Shown piece after piece: positions 51,204 to 59,777 of a DNA stretch of 64,000 bases. Where the stretch lies: positions 62,001 through 126,000 of the forward strand of contig JADZAN010000039.1 in NCBI GenBank assembly GCA_020852815.1. The letters run 5' to 3'. Source of the stretch: Gemmatimonadaceae bacterium (GTDB lineage Bacteria > Gemmatimonadota > Gemmatimonadetes > Gemmatimonadales > Gemmatimonadaceae). Below the pieces are notes generated by a model, which saw only the letters and a list, made by a program, of their open reading frames with translations, had not been told where the DNA came from and did no database searches. Within the stretch, counting starts at the first letter, position 1. Every line of letters starts with the position of its first letter. A program made the position numbers and the translations under genes.

Positions 51204-52889
51204 TTATTGAGGAATCTGTGAGGTCGATGCCTGCGAGGTCGTGATGCGCGTGCCCTGCGTGGTGCCACCCGTGGCGCCCGATCCGGTCGCCCCGGCGGCG
51301 CCACTGGCGCCGGACGCGGCCGACGAGCCGGTGCTGAACGACGCGCCGGTGCCTAACGGCAAGTCCTTGAGGAGCGCCAGCCGCATGCGCGCCACCTGCA
51401 GGTTGCGCGCGGCCTGCGCCCGGTTGATGCGGGCCTGGTCCAGGTTGAGGCGCGACTCGGACAGCTCGATCTGCGTCGACAGCCCTTCCTGGTAGCGCAC
51501 GTTGGCGATGGTGAAGGCGCGCGTGGCCTGTTCCGTCGTCCCCACGCTGGCCGCCAGCGCCGCCTCCGCCTGTTGCAGCTGGGCGATGGTCTGCGCCGCA
51601 TCCAGTGCGGCCAGCTCGCGCGTCTGGTCGAGCCGCGCGCGGCTCTCCTCCACGCTCGCCTCGGCCACCATCGTCGCGCCGCGCAGCCGTCCACCGGTGA
51701 ACAACGGGAACGACGCGCCAAGCGCAACGCTCCAGTTGTTGAGCCAGTTTCCCCACGCCGGGACGCCGCCGGACCCGAAGGCGACACGGCTGTACGCCGA
51801 GGTCAGGCTGATCGACGGCATCCACTCGCGCCGGGCAATTGTCAACTGCGCCTCCTGTGCCTTGAGCGCCTCGTCGAGCTGCCGCACCGGGGCCCGGCTC
51901 GACGTGCTGGTGTCGATCGAGGCATCGAGGGGGCTCCCCGTGTTGGAGGCGGTGCGCGCCTCGCGCACGTCGGCCGGCTCGTTGATGTCGCTCGTCAGTT
52001 GCAACGTCTCGCGATACGGCAGGTTGAGCAACTGCTTGAGACGCAGGAAGGCGAGGTCGCGGTCGGTGCGACGCTGCAGCACCACCGGGACCTGGTTGTC
52101 ACGCGTCACGCGCGCGCGCAGCAACTCGAACTCCGACTGGTTCCCCACCTGGCGCGCCAGCGACGTCTGCCGCAGCGTCACCTCGGTGGTGGCCAGCGAC
52201 GACTCGGCAATCGCCACCAGGCGATCGGCGAGCACAGCATCGTAGTACGCCTCGGTCACGTCGAGCGCGAGCTTGGCCCGCTGCGACGACAGCTCGATGT
52301 CGGCCGAACGACGCCCCGCCGTGGTGGCGCGCACCTGCGCCTGGCTGCGCCCGGCATTCCACAGCGTGAGCGACCCGTTGGCCGCGACCTGGTACTGGTT
52401 CTTGGCGCCAAAGCCGGCCCGCGAGAAGTCGATCCCGCCGCCCCCCGAGGCGCATCGCGTGTACAGCTCCAGCGCCGCGATGCGCTGCGCGTCAGTTGCA
52501 CCTGCCGGCGCCAGGTAGCGCGTGCAGGGCTGGAAGTACGTCGTGGTGTCGACCGGCGGCGCCGGCGGCACGTTGGGACCCGGCGTGGGCGGCGAACTCT
52601 GGAACACCGAGAACTGCGTGGCCAGCGTTCGCGTGTACCCCGCCGATCCGTTGATCTGCGGCAGGTACGCCGAACGTGCTTGCATCTGCTGCCCCTGCGC
52701 GCGCTTCACGCCGGCCTGCGCGATGCGCAACGCCTCGCTGGCCGACTGCGACATGCGCAGCGCGTCCTCGAGCGACAGCTTTCGCGGTCCCTGTGCGCGA
52801 ACGGCAGGCGCCAACAACGCCGTTGCCACGATCGCCGCGAGGACCAGGTGCACGGACTTCATAAGGTTGGGTGACGAGTCGAAGGACAT
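51204..52889 (-). CDS. TolC-family outer-membrane channel
   Basis: Outer-membrane efflux duct of the tripartite pump. Start taken at the ATG of MSFDSSPNLMKSVHLV because GTGAGG lies about nine bases upstream; a second Met (52862) would begin directly at the signal peptide MKSVHLVLAAIVATALLAP. It encodes 561 residues with two OEP repeats (SLEDALRMSQSASEALRIAQ, ELLRARVTRD; later LGASFPLFTGGRLRGATMVAEAS, RYQEGLSTQIELSESRLNLDQARINR in part). A Ser/Gly/Ala-rich tail after LLKDLPLGTG is unusual. It starts one base after the TetR stop. Confidence 0.92.
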   Translation of the reverse strand: MSFDSSPNLMKSVHLVLAAIVATALLAPAVRAQGPRKLSLEDALRMSQSASEALRIAQAGVKRAQGQQMQARSAYLPQINGSAGYTRTLATQFSVFQSSPPTPGPNVPPAPPVDTTTYFQPCTRYLAPAGATDAQRIAALELYTRCASGGGGIDFSRAGFGAKNQYQVAANGSLTLWNAGRSQAQVRATTAGRRSADIELSSQRAKLALDVTEAYYDAVLADRLVAIAESSLATTEVTLRQTSLARQVGNQSEFELLRARVTRDNQVPVVLQRRTDRDLAFLRLKQLLNLPYRETLQLTSDINEPADVREARTASNTGSPLDASIDTSTSSRAPVRQLDEALKAQEAQLTIARREWMPSISLTSAYSRVAFGSGGVPAWGNWLNNWSVALGASFPLFTGGRLRGATMVAEASVEESRARLDQTRELAALDAAQTIAQLQQAEAALAASVGTTEQATRAFTIANVRYQEGLSTQIELSESRLNLDQARINRAQAARNLQVARMRLALLKDLPLGTGASFSTGSSAASGASGAAGATGSGATGGTTQGTRITTSQASTSQIPQ

Positions 52890-52890
52890 G

Positions 52891-53565
52891 TCAGGCAGCC
52901 TCACTTCCGTTGGCGTGATGTCGCGCAGCGGGAGGTGCCTGGGTGGAACAGTCGTGCGCTGCCCCGGACGCCGGCGGAACGGTCGCCGACGCCGGGACAG
53001 GTACGCCGAGCGCGCGAAGGAAGACGCGCACGTAGCGCATCGCCGCCTCGCGATCGGGTTGGGGATAGACATTGGGAACCACCTCGCGCGACATCGCGTC
53101 GGCAAACACCGCGCTGAACAACATCGAGCACGTCGTGAAGACATCGACGTCGCCCGGTGCGATGCCATGCATCTGCACCAACCGCGAAGCGTACGACGTG
53201 AGCCGATTGAAGTGCGGCGTCTGCCCGTTGCAGATGTGCGGCCCCATCTCGGGGTGCTCTTCCAGGTCGGCCATCGTCTTGCGAATCATGCCGCGCATCT
53301 CGCGAATGGCGACGAGGTGCCCCTCGCTCCACTCGGTGAGTTCGCGCATCGGGTCCACCGGCTCGGCAGGAAGGAGGACCGATCCCATCGGATCATGACA
53401 GGTGATCGCCTCCGCCAGGAGCTGCGCCTTGGAGCCGAAGAGTCGGAAGAGGGTGACCTCGTTGACCCCCGCCTCCTCGGCAATCCGGCGCGTCGTCGCC
53501 CCGCGAAATCCCACCTCGGCGTAGACCCGACTCGCCGCGGTCAGGAGCTTCTCTCGATTGTCCAT
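52891..53565 (-). CDS. TetR-family regulator of the efflux operon
   Basis: Repressor that probably controls the pump genes behind it and itself. 224 residues from the ATG of MDNREKLLTAASRVYAEVGFRGATTRRIAEEAGVNEVTLFRLFGSK (N-terminal HTH shown in part), with recognition helix NEVTLFRLFG. The ligand-binding half is helical and has three cysteines. It is first in the operon, and a perfect palindrome GCAAGTACTTGC at 53608-53619, 43 bases upstream, is a likely operator. Confidence 0.92.
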   Translation of the reverse strand: MDNREKLLTAASRVYAEVGFRGATTRRIAEEAGVNEVTLFRLFGSKAQLLAEAITCHDPMGSVLLPAEPVDPMRELTEWSEGHLVAIREMRGMIRKTMADLEEHPEMGPHICNGQTPHFNRLTSYASRLVQMHGIAPGDVDVFTTCSMLFSAVFADAMSREVVPNVYPQPDREAAMRYVRVFLRALGVPVPASATVPPASGAAHDCSTQAPPAARHHANGSEAA

Positions 53566-53650
53566 GAAAAGTGGTAAAGTGGTCCGGGAATATATCCCTG
53601 TGCGCAAGCAAGTACTTGCATGTAACGCCAAGACCACTTTCCCGGTTTCA
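53566..53650 (-). promoter_or_regulatory. Promoter/operator region of the tetR-tolC-RND operon
   Basis: Contains the perfect 12-bp palindrome GCAAGTACTTGC (53608-53619) nested within a wider inverted repeat AAAGTGGTCCGGGAA (53575-53590) / AGACCACTTTCCCGG (53631-53645) and a GGGAATATATCCC near-palindrome. Nested palindromes next to a TetR gene are the usual autoregulatory design. Confidence 0.7.
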
Positions 53651-54164
53651 ACTTCGTCTTTCCAAGTTTTCGGGAGGATCTCACCGGCAGACGCGGCGCG
53701 TATCGGTCGTTTGACCCATCCTCGAATCGCGCAGCCGCCCTCGTGTGGTCAGAGCGCGATAGGAGGAATCGACCAGAACCGGCTGTCCTTACCGGTTCGT
53801 TCCAGTCCGGCGAGCGCGCCTGGCGTGACGGATTGTGGCGCCGGCGTGACGGTGCCCGACGCCGCGCCACGGTTCATTTCGCTCCGTGTGGCGCCACGCT
53901 AAGCGCCCCGCACGGTTCTGAACGGGGAGCGCAAAGGCGAGAACGCATGTTCCATAGCCAGCGTGCAAGTCTATGCCAGTTGCGTTCTTATGTCGCGAAA
54001 CAACCCCGCCACGATCCACTCGCCGGACCAAGAGACCATCTCAAGCACACGCCGTCGCGGCCCGTCATTCCGGCGACGGGCTGTGCGCCGCGTCACGACT
54101 GGCATCTCTCCTGCCTTTGTGGTGACCGACCAAACGGTCGTTCACTGTGCTCAGGGAGTCGCCC
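53651..54164. other. Gap without a recognisable gene
   Basis: About 510 bases between the divergent efflux operon and the pilin-like gene. No supported open reading frame, RNA or repeat; promoters for the pilin gene presumably lie in the last part. Confidence 0.5.
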
Positions 54165-54587
54165 ATGCCCCGCCGTTCCGGATTCACCTTCGTCGAGATT
54201 CTCGTCGCCATGGCGGTCTTCGGCGTCCTCTCCGCCATCGCCGTCCCGAAGTACCGGCAGATGCGCGAAAAGGCGTACGTCGGCGCTCTCAAGGCCGACC
54301 TGGCAGAGCTGCGCATCGCGCAGGAAGGCTTCTGGGCCGAGAACCACAGCTACACCACCGACACCACGCAGCTCGACTGGCGCTCAACCAGCGACGTCCG
54401 CGTCGACATTTCGGTCTCCGATCCATACGCCGGCTTCGACGCCACGGCGCGCCATCTCAGCATGGCCGGCATTCAGTGCTCGATGTCGGTCGGCAGGGTC
54501 ACGGCGGCGGGGACGCCGTCGGGCGATATCACCTGCGGTTCGGTGAGCGGCCCCACCCCCGGTCCCGGGATGCCCGTCTCACCCTGA
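54165..54587 (+). CDS. Type IV pilin-like protein (prepilin)
   Basis: Class III-signal protein of 140 residues, start MPRRSGFTFVEILVAMAVFG with AGGGAG about eight bases upstream. The prepilin peptidase site G|FTFVE with Glu at position 5 and the following hydrophobic helix (ILVAMAVFGVLSAIAVPKY) are unmistakable. The globular domain (VGALKADLAELRIAQEGFWAENHSYTTD) resembles the PilE/PilA group and has two cysteines (IQCSM, ITCGS) that may form the D-region disulfide. No other pilus gene is near; it ends in a Pro-rich tail and a strong terminator. Confidence 0.93.
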   Translation: MPRRSGFTFVEILVAMAVFGVLSAIAVPKYRQMREKAYVGALKADLAELRIAQEGFWAENHSYTTDTTQLDWRSTSDVRVDISVSDPYAGFDATARHLSMAGIQCSMSVGRVTAAGTPSGDITCGSVSGPTPGPGMPVSP

Positions 54588-54604
54588 CGGGAGCCCTACA
54601 GACG

Positions 54605-54646
54605 ACAAGCGCCCGGATGCTCGATGCATCCGGGCGCTTCTTCATT
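54605..54646 (+). terminator. Intrinsic terminator of the pilin-like gene
   Basis: Twelve-base stem GCGCCCGGATGC/GCATCCGGGCGC (54609-54637, loop TCGAT) followed by TTCTTCATT. Confidence 0.9.
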
Positions 54647-54654
54647 CCCCCCGA

Positions 54655-55269
54655 TCAGCGATCGGCCCGCGGAATCACGAGCCGCTCCGCGGTGTGCGTC
54701 GCGGAGAACGAACTCACCTTGTTGTCCACCAGCCCCGCGCGTCTCCCCGCCGCAAAGACCTCGACATCCTTGAGTGTCGCCTCCGCCCCCTTGCGGTGCA
54801 CGATCCAGATGGCGCCGTTGGGAACGAGCGTGGCCTTGAGTTCGGGGAGTCGGCTCAGGGCATCGACCGACTCCGCGCCATAGACGATGACGTCCGTGTT
54901 AGGCGCCGGCGCCGTCTTGTAGCGACCCACCTTGCGCGTCAGCTGGTCGACGAACTCGGCGTCATCCACGCCGAGGACGACGACCCTGCTCTGATCGGTG
55001 ATGCCGAGCCGGTCCAGGAGGGTGCGCGGGTTGCGGATCTTGGCCAGCCACTTGGCGGCCATCCCCTCGGCGAAGTGCAGGAGCGCCGGGCCGTCGGCGT
55101 GGTCGAGCATGAGCGCATTGCCCTGCACCTCCACGCGCGCCACGTCGGCCAGGAGGAACCTCTCGCTCCTGGTCTTTCCCCGAAACGCGATGTGATCGGC
55201 CTCGAGCAGCGCACGCCCGACCGTCTTCCGGCGAGCGCGCTCGAGCGTGCAGGGGGTTTCAAGACCCAT
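54655..55269 (-). CDS. DUF3052-family protein
   Basis: Soluble protein of 204 residues from the ATG of MGLETPCTLERARRKTVG. The N-terminal part (DHIAFRGKTRSERFLLADVARVEVQ) is a small PH-like sheet; the C-terminal part matches DUF3052 (LLDRLGITDQSRVVVLGVDDAEF, DVIVYGAESVDALSRLPELKATLVPNGAIWIVHRKG in part), a methyltransferase-like Rossmann fold without an obvious SAM motif. In-frame sequence upstream to 55599 has no conserved look. Function unknown. Convergent with the pilin-like gene. Confidence 0.75.
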   Translation of the reverse strand: MGLETPCTLERARRKTVGRALLEADHIAFRGKTRSERFLLADVARVEVQGNALMLDHADGPALLHFAEGMAAKWLAKIRNPRTLLDRLGITDQSRVVVLGVDDAEFVDQLTRKVGRYKTAPAPNTDVIVYGAESVDALSRLPELKATLVPNGAIWIVHRKGAEATLKDVEVFAAGRRAGLVDNKVSSFSATHTAERLVIPRADR

Positions 55270-55451
55270 GCGTTGGGTGATGATGAGGCGGCGCGTGTGC
55301 TGGACACCCCGCGGTCGCGCCATGTGGCAACGTGTCCATCTCGTCGCGAAGAATACTGGTGAGAGAATACCGCTTCCGGAACCTCTCCCGCCTTTCGGAA
55401 TAGCACCGGCGTGCTGCGCCGTTAGCTTGCGCCAGCCCGACATAGGCCGCT

Positions 55452-55730
55452 GTGGGCAGCGGGTACCGCGTTGAGCGCGAGCTTGGCGGCGGTGGCATGA
55501 GCCGTGTCTCCCTGGCCACCGAGGTCGCGCTCGACCGCGCGGACTCCTCGGACGAGGCCTCGCTCCCCAAGGGGTCGGCACGCCTCTAGGCGTCCGCACG
55601 CCTCAAGGCGTTGGACGCCTACCTCTACCTTGCCAGCGCCTCGCGCCATGCGGATCCCGCGCTCCACCCCTATGTTGCCGAGGCGCAGCGGGCGATTGCC
55701 CGGCTCAACCCCGATCCGTCGCGCCGCTGA
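55452..55730 (+). pseudogene. Serine/threonine protein kinase remnant (internally deleted)
   Basis: In one frame the sequence reads GYRVERELGGGGMSRV, the glycine-rich loop that opens a bacterial Hanks-type kinase, continues SLATEVALDRADSSDEASLPKGSARL to a TAG at 55587, then reopens as ASARLKALDAYLYLASASRH through AQRAIARLNPDPSRR to a TGA at 55730, like the helical C-terminal tail of a kinase-TPR protein. The catalytic lysine, HRD and DFG regions are all absent, so several hundred codons appear deleted. The TAG lies in the first of two 15-base near-repeats, GCACGCCTCTAGGCG and GCACGCCTCAAGGCG. Too small to be a kinase; a decayed gene is the best reading. Confidence 0.6.
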
Positions 55731-55766
55731 ACGGTCGTTAGGCTCCCTTTTCCGCACGCTCCGCCG

Positions 55767-56690
55767 ATGCGCCTCGCGTTCGCCACGTTCCGCGCCCTCC
55801 CGCAGCTGAGCGAGGACGATCGACTCGCGGTGGGTGAGTTGCGCCAGCAGGGCGCCTCGGTGGAGAGCGCGGTATGGGACTCGCCGCTCGTCGACTGGTC
55901 GCGTTACGACGGCATCGTGGTGCGATCCACGTGGGACTACCACCTGCGCCCCGACGACTTCGAACGGTGGCTCGCCCACATCGACGCCCTCGGGATTCCC
56001 ATCTGGAATCCGGCGGCGCTTCTGCGATGGAACATGGACAAGCGCTACCTCCTGGACCTCTCCGAACGCGGCGTGGAGACGGTCCCCACGGTGATTCTCG
56101 ACCGCGCGGCGCCGGTAACGCTCACCGACGTCGTCAACGAGATGGAGTGGGACGAGGTCGTGTACAAACCGTCCATAGCGGCATCGGGCTATCGCAGCGC
56201 ACACGTCCGCTCCGGCGACCACGCGGCGCACGAAGCGGGCTTCGCCCAGCTGCTCGGCGAGCGCGACGTGTTGGTGCAGCCGTTCATCGCCGAAGTGGTG
56301 GAGCATGGGGAATGGTCGCTCCTCTTCTTCGCCGGGCAGTTCAGCCACGCGGTGCGCAAGCGCGCGCGCGCGGGCGAGTTCCGCGTGCAGGATGACTTTG
56401 GCGGCTCGGTAACGCCCGAGACGCCGCGCTCGGCGCTGATTGCCCAGGCCGAGGGCGTGCTCACGCACATTCCGCGACCGTGGTTGTACGCGCGCGTCGA
56501 TGTGTGCGACGTGGCTGGCTCGCTGATGCTGATGGAGCTGGAACTGGTCGAGCCCGACCTCTTCTTGCGGCATCATCCATCGGCGCCGCGCCGCTTCGCG
56601 GCGGCGATTCGTCAACTCGTGGCCGGGCGCCGGACTCCGATCTCCTTCACGCCACGCTCGGTCACACCGCCAGACGCACCGGCGACCTGA
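55767..56690 (+). CDS. ATP-grasp family ligase
   Basis: Carboxylate-amine ligase-type enzyme of 307 residues, similar to the prokaryotic glutathione synthetase/RimK-like ATP-grasp proteins (DcsG-like). Visible landmarks: the N-terminal YDGIVVRSTWDYHLRPDDFERWL and WNPAALLRWNMDKRYLLDL, the ATP-binding segment EVVYKPSIAASGYRSA, VLVQPFIAEVVEHGEWSLLFFAG and HAVRKRARAGEFRVQDDFGG, and the metal-binding end LMLMELELVEPDLFLRH. Substrates unknown. It follows the kinase remnant by 36 bases, with a CGTTAGGC octamer between. Confidence 0.88.
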   Translation: MRLAFATFRALPQLSEDDRLAVGELRQQGASVESAVWDSPLVDWSRYDGIVVRSTWDYHLRPDDFERWLAHIDALGIPIWNPAALLRWNMDKRYLLDLSERGVETVPTVILDRAAPVTLTDVVNEMEWDEVVYKPSIAASGYRSAHVRSGDHAAHEAGFAQLLGERDVLVQPFIAEVVEHGEWSLLFFAGQFSHAVRKRARAGEFRVQDDFGGSVTPETPRSALIAQAEGVLTHIPRPWLYARVDVCDVAGSLMLMELELVEPDLFLRHHPSAPRRFAAAIRQLVAGRRTPISFTPRSVTPPDAPAT

Positions 56691-57151
56691 CCCACCGGGC
56701 GCCGCGGCGCGCCGCCCGCGTCACGACGCCGGGTTGCGGCTGACGGACGGCGAGGGGGGTGACGCCTCGCTCCTCCCTTCGGCCGGTCTCCCCATTCCCG
56801 GTGACGCCCCGCCATGACCATCGGGCGTGGAGCAACCGCCACCGGCAACACGCGCCGCCGCCGAGTTCAGGGCCGGCGCGGTCAGCAGCGTGTGCGCGGC
56901 ATGTCTCGTGGGCTGGAGGCGGCGTGGGGTCATGGAGTAAGTCCGCGAGTCGGTGGACGGAAACGCAGCCCAGAGGGCGCGACGTGCCGGATGCCACTGT
57001 CTCAAGCAAGGGAAGTGCCCCCTGCACCCGCGACGGCGGACCGGCACCACTCTTGTCTTGGCAGGGAGCGTTCCGCTACGCGCGAAGCGCGCTTATCGAC
57101 TGCCACTCAAGCACTTAGCCCTCACGGCCGTCGACGTCGCGCGACACTCGA

Positions 57152-57167
57152 CCGTGATCATTCACGG
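57152..57167. promoter_or_regulatory. Operator-like palindrome 1, CCGTGA-TCAT-TCACGG
   Basis: Six-base arms (seven counting the flanking A/T) with a 4-base spacer, 57 bases before the activator start codon. The same arms and spacing recur at 57203-57218, 51 bases downstream. Confidence 0.65.
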
Positions 57168-57202
57168 TTTGACCCGTCATATTTCGCAGACCACCTTTCC
57201 GG

Positions 57203-57218
57203 CCGTGACATGTCACGG
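57203..57218. promoter_or_regulatory. Operator-like palindrome 2, CCGTGACATGTCACGG
   Basis: Perfect 16-bp palindrome seven bases before the chosen start codon. It matches CCGTGA-N4-TCACGG as at 57152. An alternative ATG (57210) lies inside it, one reason for preferring the start at 57225. Confidence 0.7.
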
Positions 57219-57224
57219 TATTCG

Positions 57225-58808
57225 ATGAGCGACCTCCCGCCACTATACCAGCTCGTTGTCGACGTGTGGCGCGCCGCCACCGACTCCGCCGCGCTCGACG
57301 AATGCGTCGACCGCGTCGCCGCCATGCTCGCCCGCACCGTACGAGCCGACACCCTCGCCGTCTGGCGACTCGCGCGCGACGGCGATCGCCTGGAATCGGT
57401 CGCCGCGAGCGCGGTCCGCCCAGGGCCGCGGCCGGCGCCGGTCACCCGCGACATCCCGGCCGCCATCACCGAAACGCTGCGCGCCATGCAGCGCGAGGGA
57501 GCGCCGCGCCTGGTCACCCCGGAGCCGGTGGACCACGCGCTGCACCCCTTTGCACCCGACGGGAGCTGGCGCGCCATGGCGATCGCCCCGCTGGCAGAGG
57601 GCGATCGCGCCATGGGCTTCGTCGTCCTCGTCGCCCGCAACTCGGGCGTTCTCGACCCCAGCCACGCGCAGTTGCTCGGCCAACTGGCGCCGCCGCTGGG
57701 GACCGCGCTTCGCCTGGAGGACGAACGCGAACACGAGCACCGCCTGCGCGAGGCGCTCGAAGCCGACCGGCGCGCCCTCCTCCAGCGCCTCGATCGCGAT
57801 GAGGTCTCGGGCACCATCGTCGGCGCCGAGAGCGGACTGCGCGACGTGATGCTGCGCGTGGAGCAGGTGGCACCCACCGACGCCCCAGTCCTCCTCCTGG
57901 GTGAGACGGGTTCGGGGAAGGAGCTCGTGGCCCGGGCGATTCACGCCCGCTCGCGGCGCTCGAGCGGACCGGTCGTACGCGTGAACTGCGGCGCTATCCC
58001 GGCTGGCCTCATCGACTCCGAACTGTTCGGGCACGAGAAAGGGTCGTTCACGGGAGCGATCCAGACGCGCAAAGGGTGGTTCGAACGCGCGGACGGCGGG
58101 ACGCTCTTCCTCGACGAGATCGCCGAGTTGCCGCTCGCGGCGCAGGTGCGCCTCCTCCGCATCCTGCAGGACGGAGTCTTCGAGCGAGTCGGCGCGCAAC
58201 GCGCGCACCGGGTCGACGTGCGCATCGTCGCCGCAACGCACCGCAAGCTGCGCGACATGGTGTCGCAGGGGACGTTTCGCGAGGATCTCTGGTATCGGCT
58301 GAGCGTCTTCCCCATCGAGATCCCGCCGCTTCGCTCTCGTCCAGAAGACATCCCCGCCCTGGCCTCGCACTTTGCCGCGCGCGCCGGCACGCGCCTGGGC
58401 GGGACCGCCCTCGCGCTCACTTCAGACGACATCGAGCTGCTGCTGTCGTATTCGTGGCCTGGAAACGTTCGCGAACTGGCCGCGGTGATCGAGCGAGCCG
58501 CGATCCTTGGAGATGGAAGAACGCTGCGGCTGGCGGCTGCCCTGGGCGCCCCGAATCCCTCTGAGGTGGAGCACCAAACTCCCGACGTCGCAACCGAGGA
58601 CCCCACCATCCTCCCCCTCGATCAAGCCATGGCTCGACACATCGAACGCGCACTCAAGGCGACTGGCGGGCGCATCGAGGGGCGCGGTGGGACGGCGGCG
58701 CTGCTGCGCGTGAACCCGCACACTCTGCGCGCCCGGATGCGCAAGCTCAAGGTCGACTGGGCCAGGTTCCGGAAGGACGCGACGGAGGGGGAGGCACAGA
58801 GCGACTGA
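57225..58808 (+). CDS. Sigma54-dependent activator with GAF domain
   Basis: Enhancer-binding protein of the NorR/FhlA type, 527 residues starting MSDLPPLYQLVVDVWRAATD. An N-terminal GAF-like sensor domain (residues about 10-175; AMLARTVRADTLAVWRLARDGDRLES) is followed by the AAA+ domain with Walker A LLGETGSGKELVARAIH, a GSFTGA loop (residues 273-278; Ser replaces the usual Ala of GAFTGA), Walker B GTLFLDEIAELPL, and a Fis-type HTH near the end (GGRIEGRGGTAALLRVNPHTLRARMRKL in part). It lacks a receiver domain, so it senses a small ligand or redox signal. Two palindromes just upstream suggest autoregulation. No -24/-12 promoter was recognised in the window. Confidence 0.92.
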   Translation: MSDLPPLYQLVVDVWRAATDSAALDECVDRVAAMLARTVRADTLAVWRLARDGDRLESVAASAVRPGPRPAPVTRDIPAAITETLRAMQREGAPRLVTPEPVDHALHPFAPDGSWRAMAIAPLAEGDRAMGFVVLVARNSGVLDPSHAQLLGQLAPPLGTALRLEDEREHEHRLREALEADRRALLQRLDRDEVSGTIVGAESGLRDVMLRVEQVAPTDAPVLLLGETGSGKELVARAIHARSRRSSGPVVRVNCGAIPAGLIDSELFGHEKGSFTGAIQTRKGWFERADGGTLFLDEIAELPLAAQVRLLRILQDGVFERVGAQRAHRVDVRIVAATHRKLRDMVSQGTFREDLWYRLSVFPIEIPPLRSRPEDIPALASHFAARAGTRLGGTALALTSDDIELLLSYSWPGNVRELAAVIERAAILGDGRTLRLAAALGAPNPSEVEHQTPDVATEDPTILPLDQAMARHIERALKATGGRIEGRGGTAALLRVNPHTLRARMRKLKVDWARFRKDATEGEAQSD

Positions 58809-58886
58809 CCGGCCGTCGGGTGCCGGCGCCCGCAACGGAGCAATCCGGAGTGCCGTCCCCCAAACCCCAAGGGCATCTTTGGCGGC

Positions 58887-59777
58887 ATGATCCCCTCCGC
58901 TCCACTGGTGCGTGCGGCCGTGCGCCTGCTGGGTGTCGTGCCGGCGGCGCCGGTGCGGGCATTGGCGCGCACCGCCGGGGCGGTTGGCTTCGTGGTGGCG
59001 CGCGGCAGGCGCCGAACGCTGCTCGACAACCAGCGCTTCCTGCAGCCGGCGGCGTCTCCCACCCAGCGGCGGCGCGCGGCGCGGCACACGATGATGAACC
59101 TCGCCGAAGCCGCGGTTGACCTCTATCGCCTACCGACCATGGGTGCCGGAGAGATGTCGACGCTGGTCGAGGTGCGTGGGCGAGAGCACATGGATGCCGC
59201 GCTGGCAATGGGGCGAGGAGTCATCGCCGTGACCGCCCACCTAGGTCCGTACGAGCTCGCGGGAGCCTGGCTGGCCTTGGCGGGGTATCCCGTCCATGCC
59301 ATGGTGGAAGAGCTCGATCCCCAAACCAACGCGGCGCTCGCGCTGTATAGGGAGGCAACGGGGATGAAGCTCCTCTCGCGCAACGCGGGGATCCGACCGG
59401 TGCTGCGACTGCTCAAGGAAGGACAGATCGTCGTCCTCGTTGCCGACCGCGTGGTTGGCGATGGGACCGAAGGGATCGCCGTTCCGTTCGCCGGAGGGGA
59501 ACGGCGTATCCCCACGGGACCTGCAACGCTCGCCTTGTCGACGGGTGCACCGCTCATCATCGGTCACATCGCACGGAACCAGACGGGGGCGACGCGATAC
59601 ATAGTGGAGATGGAACCCCCGGTTGTTGCATCGAGGACGGGTGACGGACCCCGAGATCGCGATCGGCTCACGCGCCGTATCGCTTCATCGCTGGCGAGTG
59701 CTGTGCAATCTCACCCCGATCAGTGGTACGTCTTCCAACCCGAATGGGCCCGGCGTGACGCTTCTCCCCGAAACTGA
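58887..59777 (+). CDS. LpxL/HtrB/PatA-type lipid acyltransferase
   Basis: Membrane-associated acyltransferase of 296 residues that would add a fatty acid to a glycolipid. Start MIPSAPLVRAAVRLLGVVP. Catalytic HX4E motif H118-E123 in VTAHLGPYELAGAWLA, followed by KEGQIVVLVADRVVGDG, VPFAGGERRIPTGPATLALSTGAPLI and the end PDQWYVFQPEWAR, all typical of lauroyl/PIM acyltransferases. Co-directional with an LplT-like MFS protein (22-base overlap) and a PimA-like glycosyltransferase, which suggests the PatA-like reading over lipid A lauroylation. Confidence 0.9.
   Translation: MIPSAPLVRAAVRLLGVVPAAPVRALARTAGAVGFVVARGRRRTLLDNQRFLQPAASPTQRRRAARHTMMNLAEAAVDLYRLPTMGAGEMSTLVEVRGREHMDAALAMGRGVIAVTAHLGPYELAGAWLALAGYPVHAMVEELDPQTNAALALYREATGMKLLSRNAGIRPVLRLLKEGQIVVLVADRVVGDGTEGIAVPFAGGERRIPTGPATLALSTGAPLIIGHIARNQTGATRYIVEMEPPVVASRTGDGPRDRDRLTRRIASSLASAVQSHPDQWYVFQPEWARRDASPRN

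Larger units (their letters stand above)
56691..57224. promoter_or_regulatory. Gap holding the control region of the sigma54 activator
   Basis: About 530 bases with no convincing gene. The last 75 bases contain two CCGTGA-N4-TCACGG palindromes just upstream of the activator start. Composition is locally more AT-rich around 57080-57200, as expected for a promoter region. Confidence 0.6.

Noticed and set aside
55497-55730. Kinase remnant considered as a TAG-readthrough or pyrrolysine gene
   Set aside because: The TAG lies within a local duplication and all catalytic motifs are missing; other genes of the window end normally at TAG, for example sufB and sufD.
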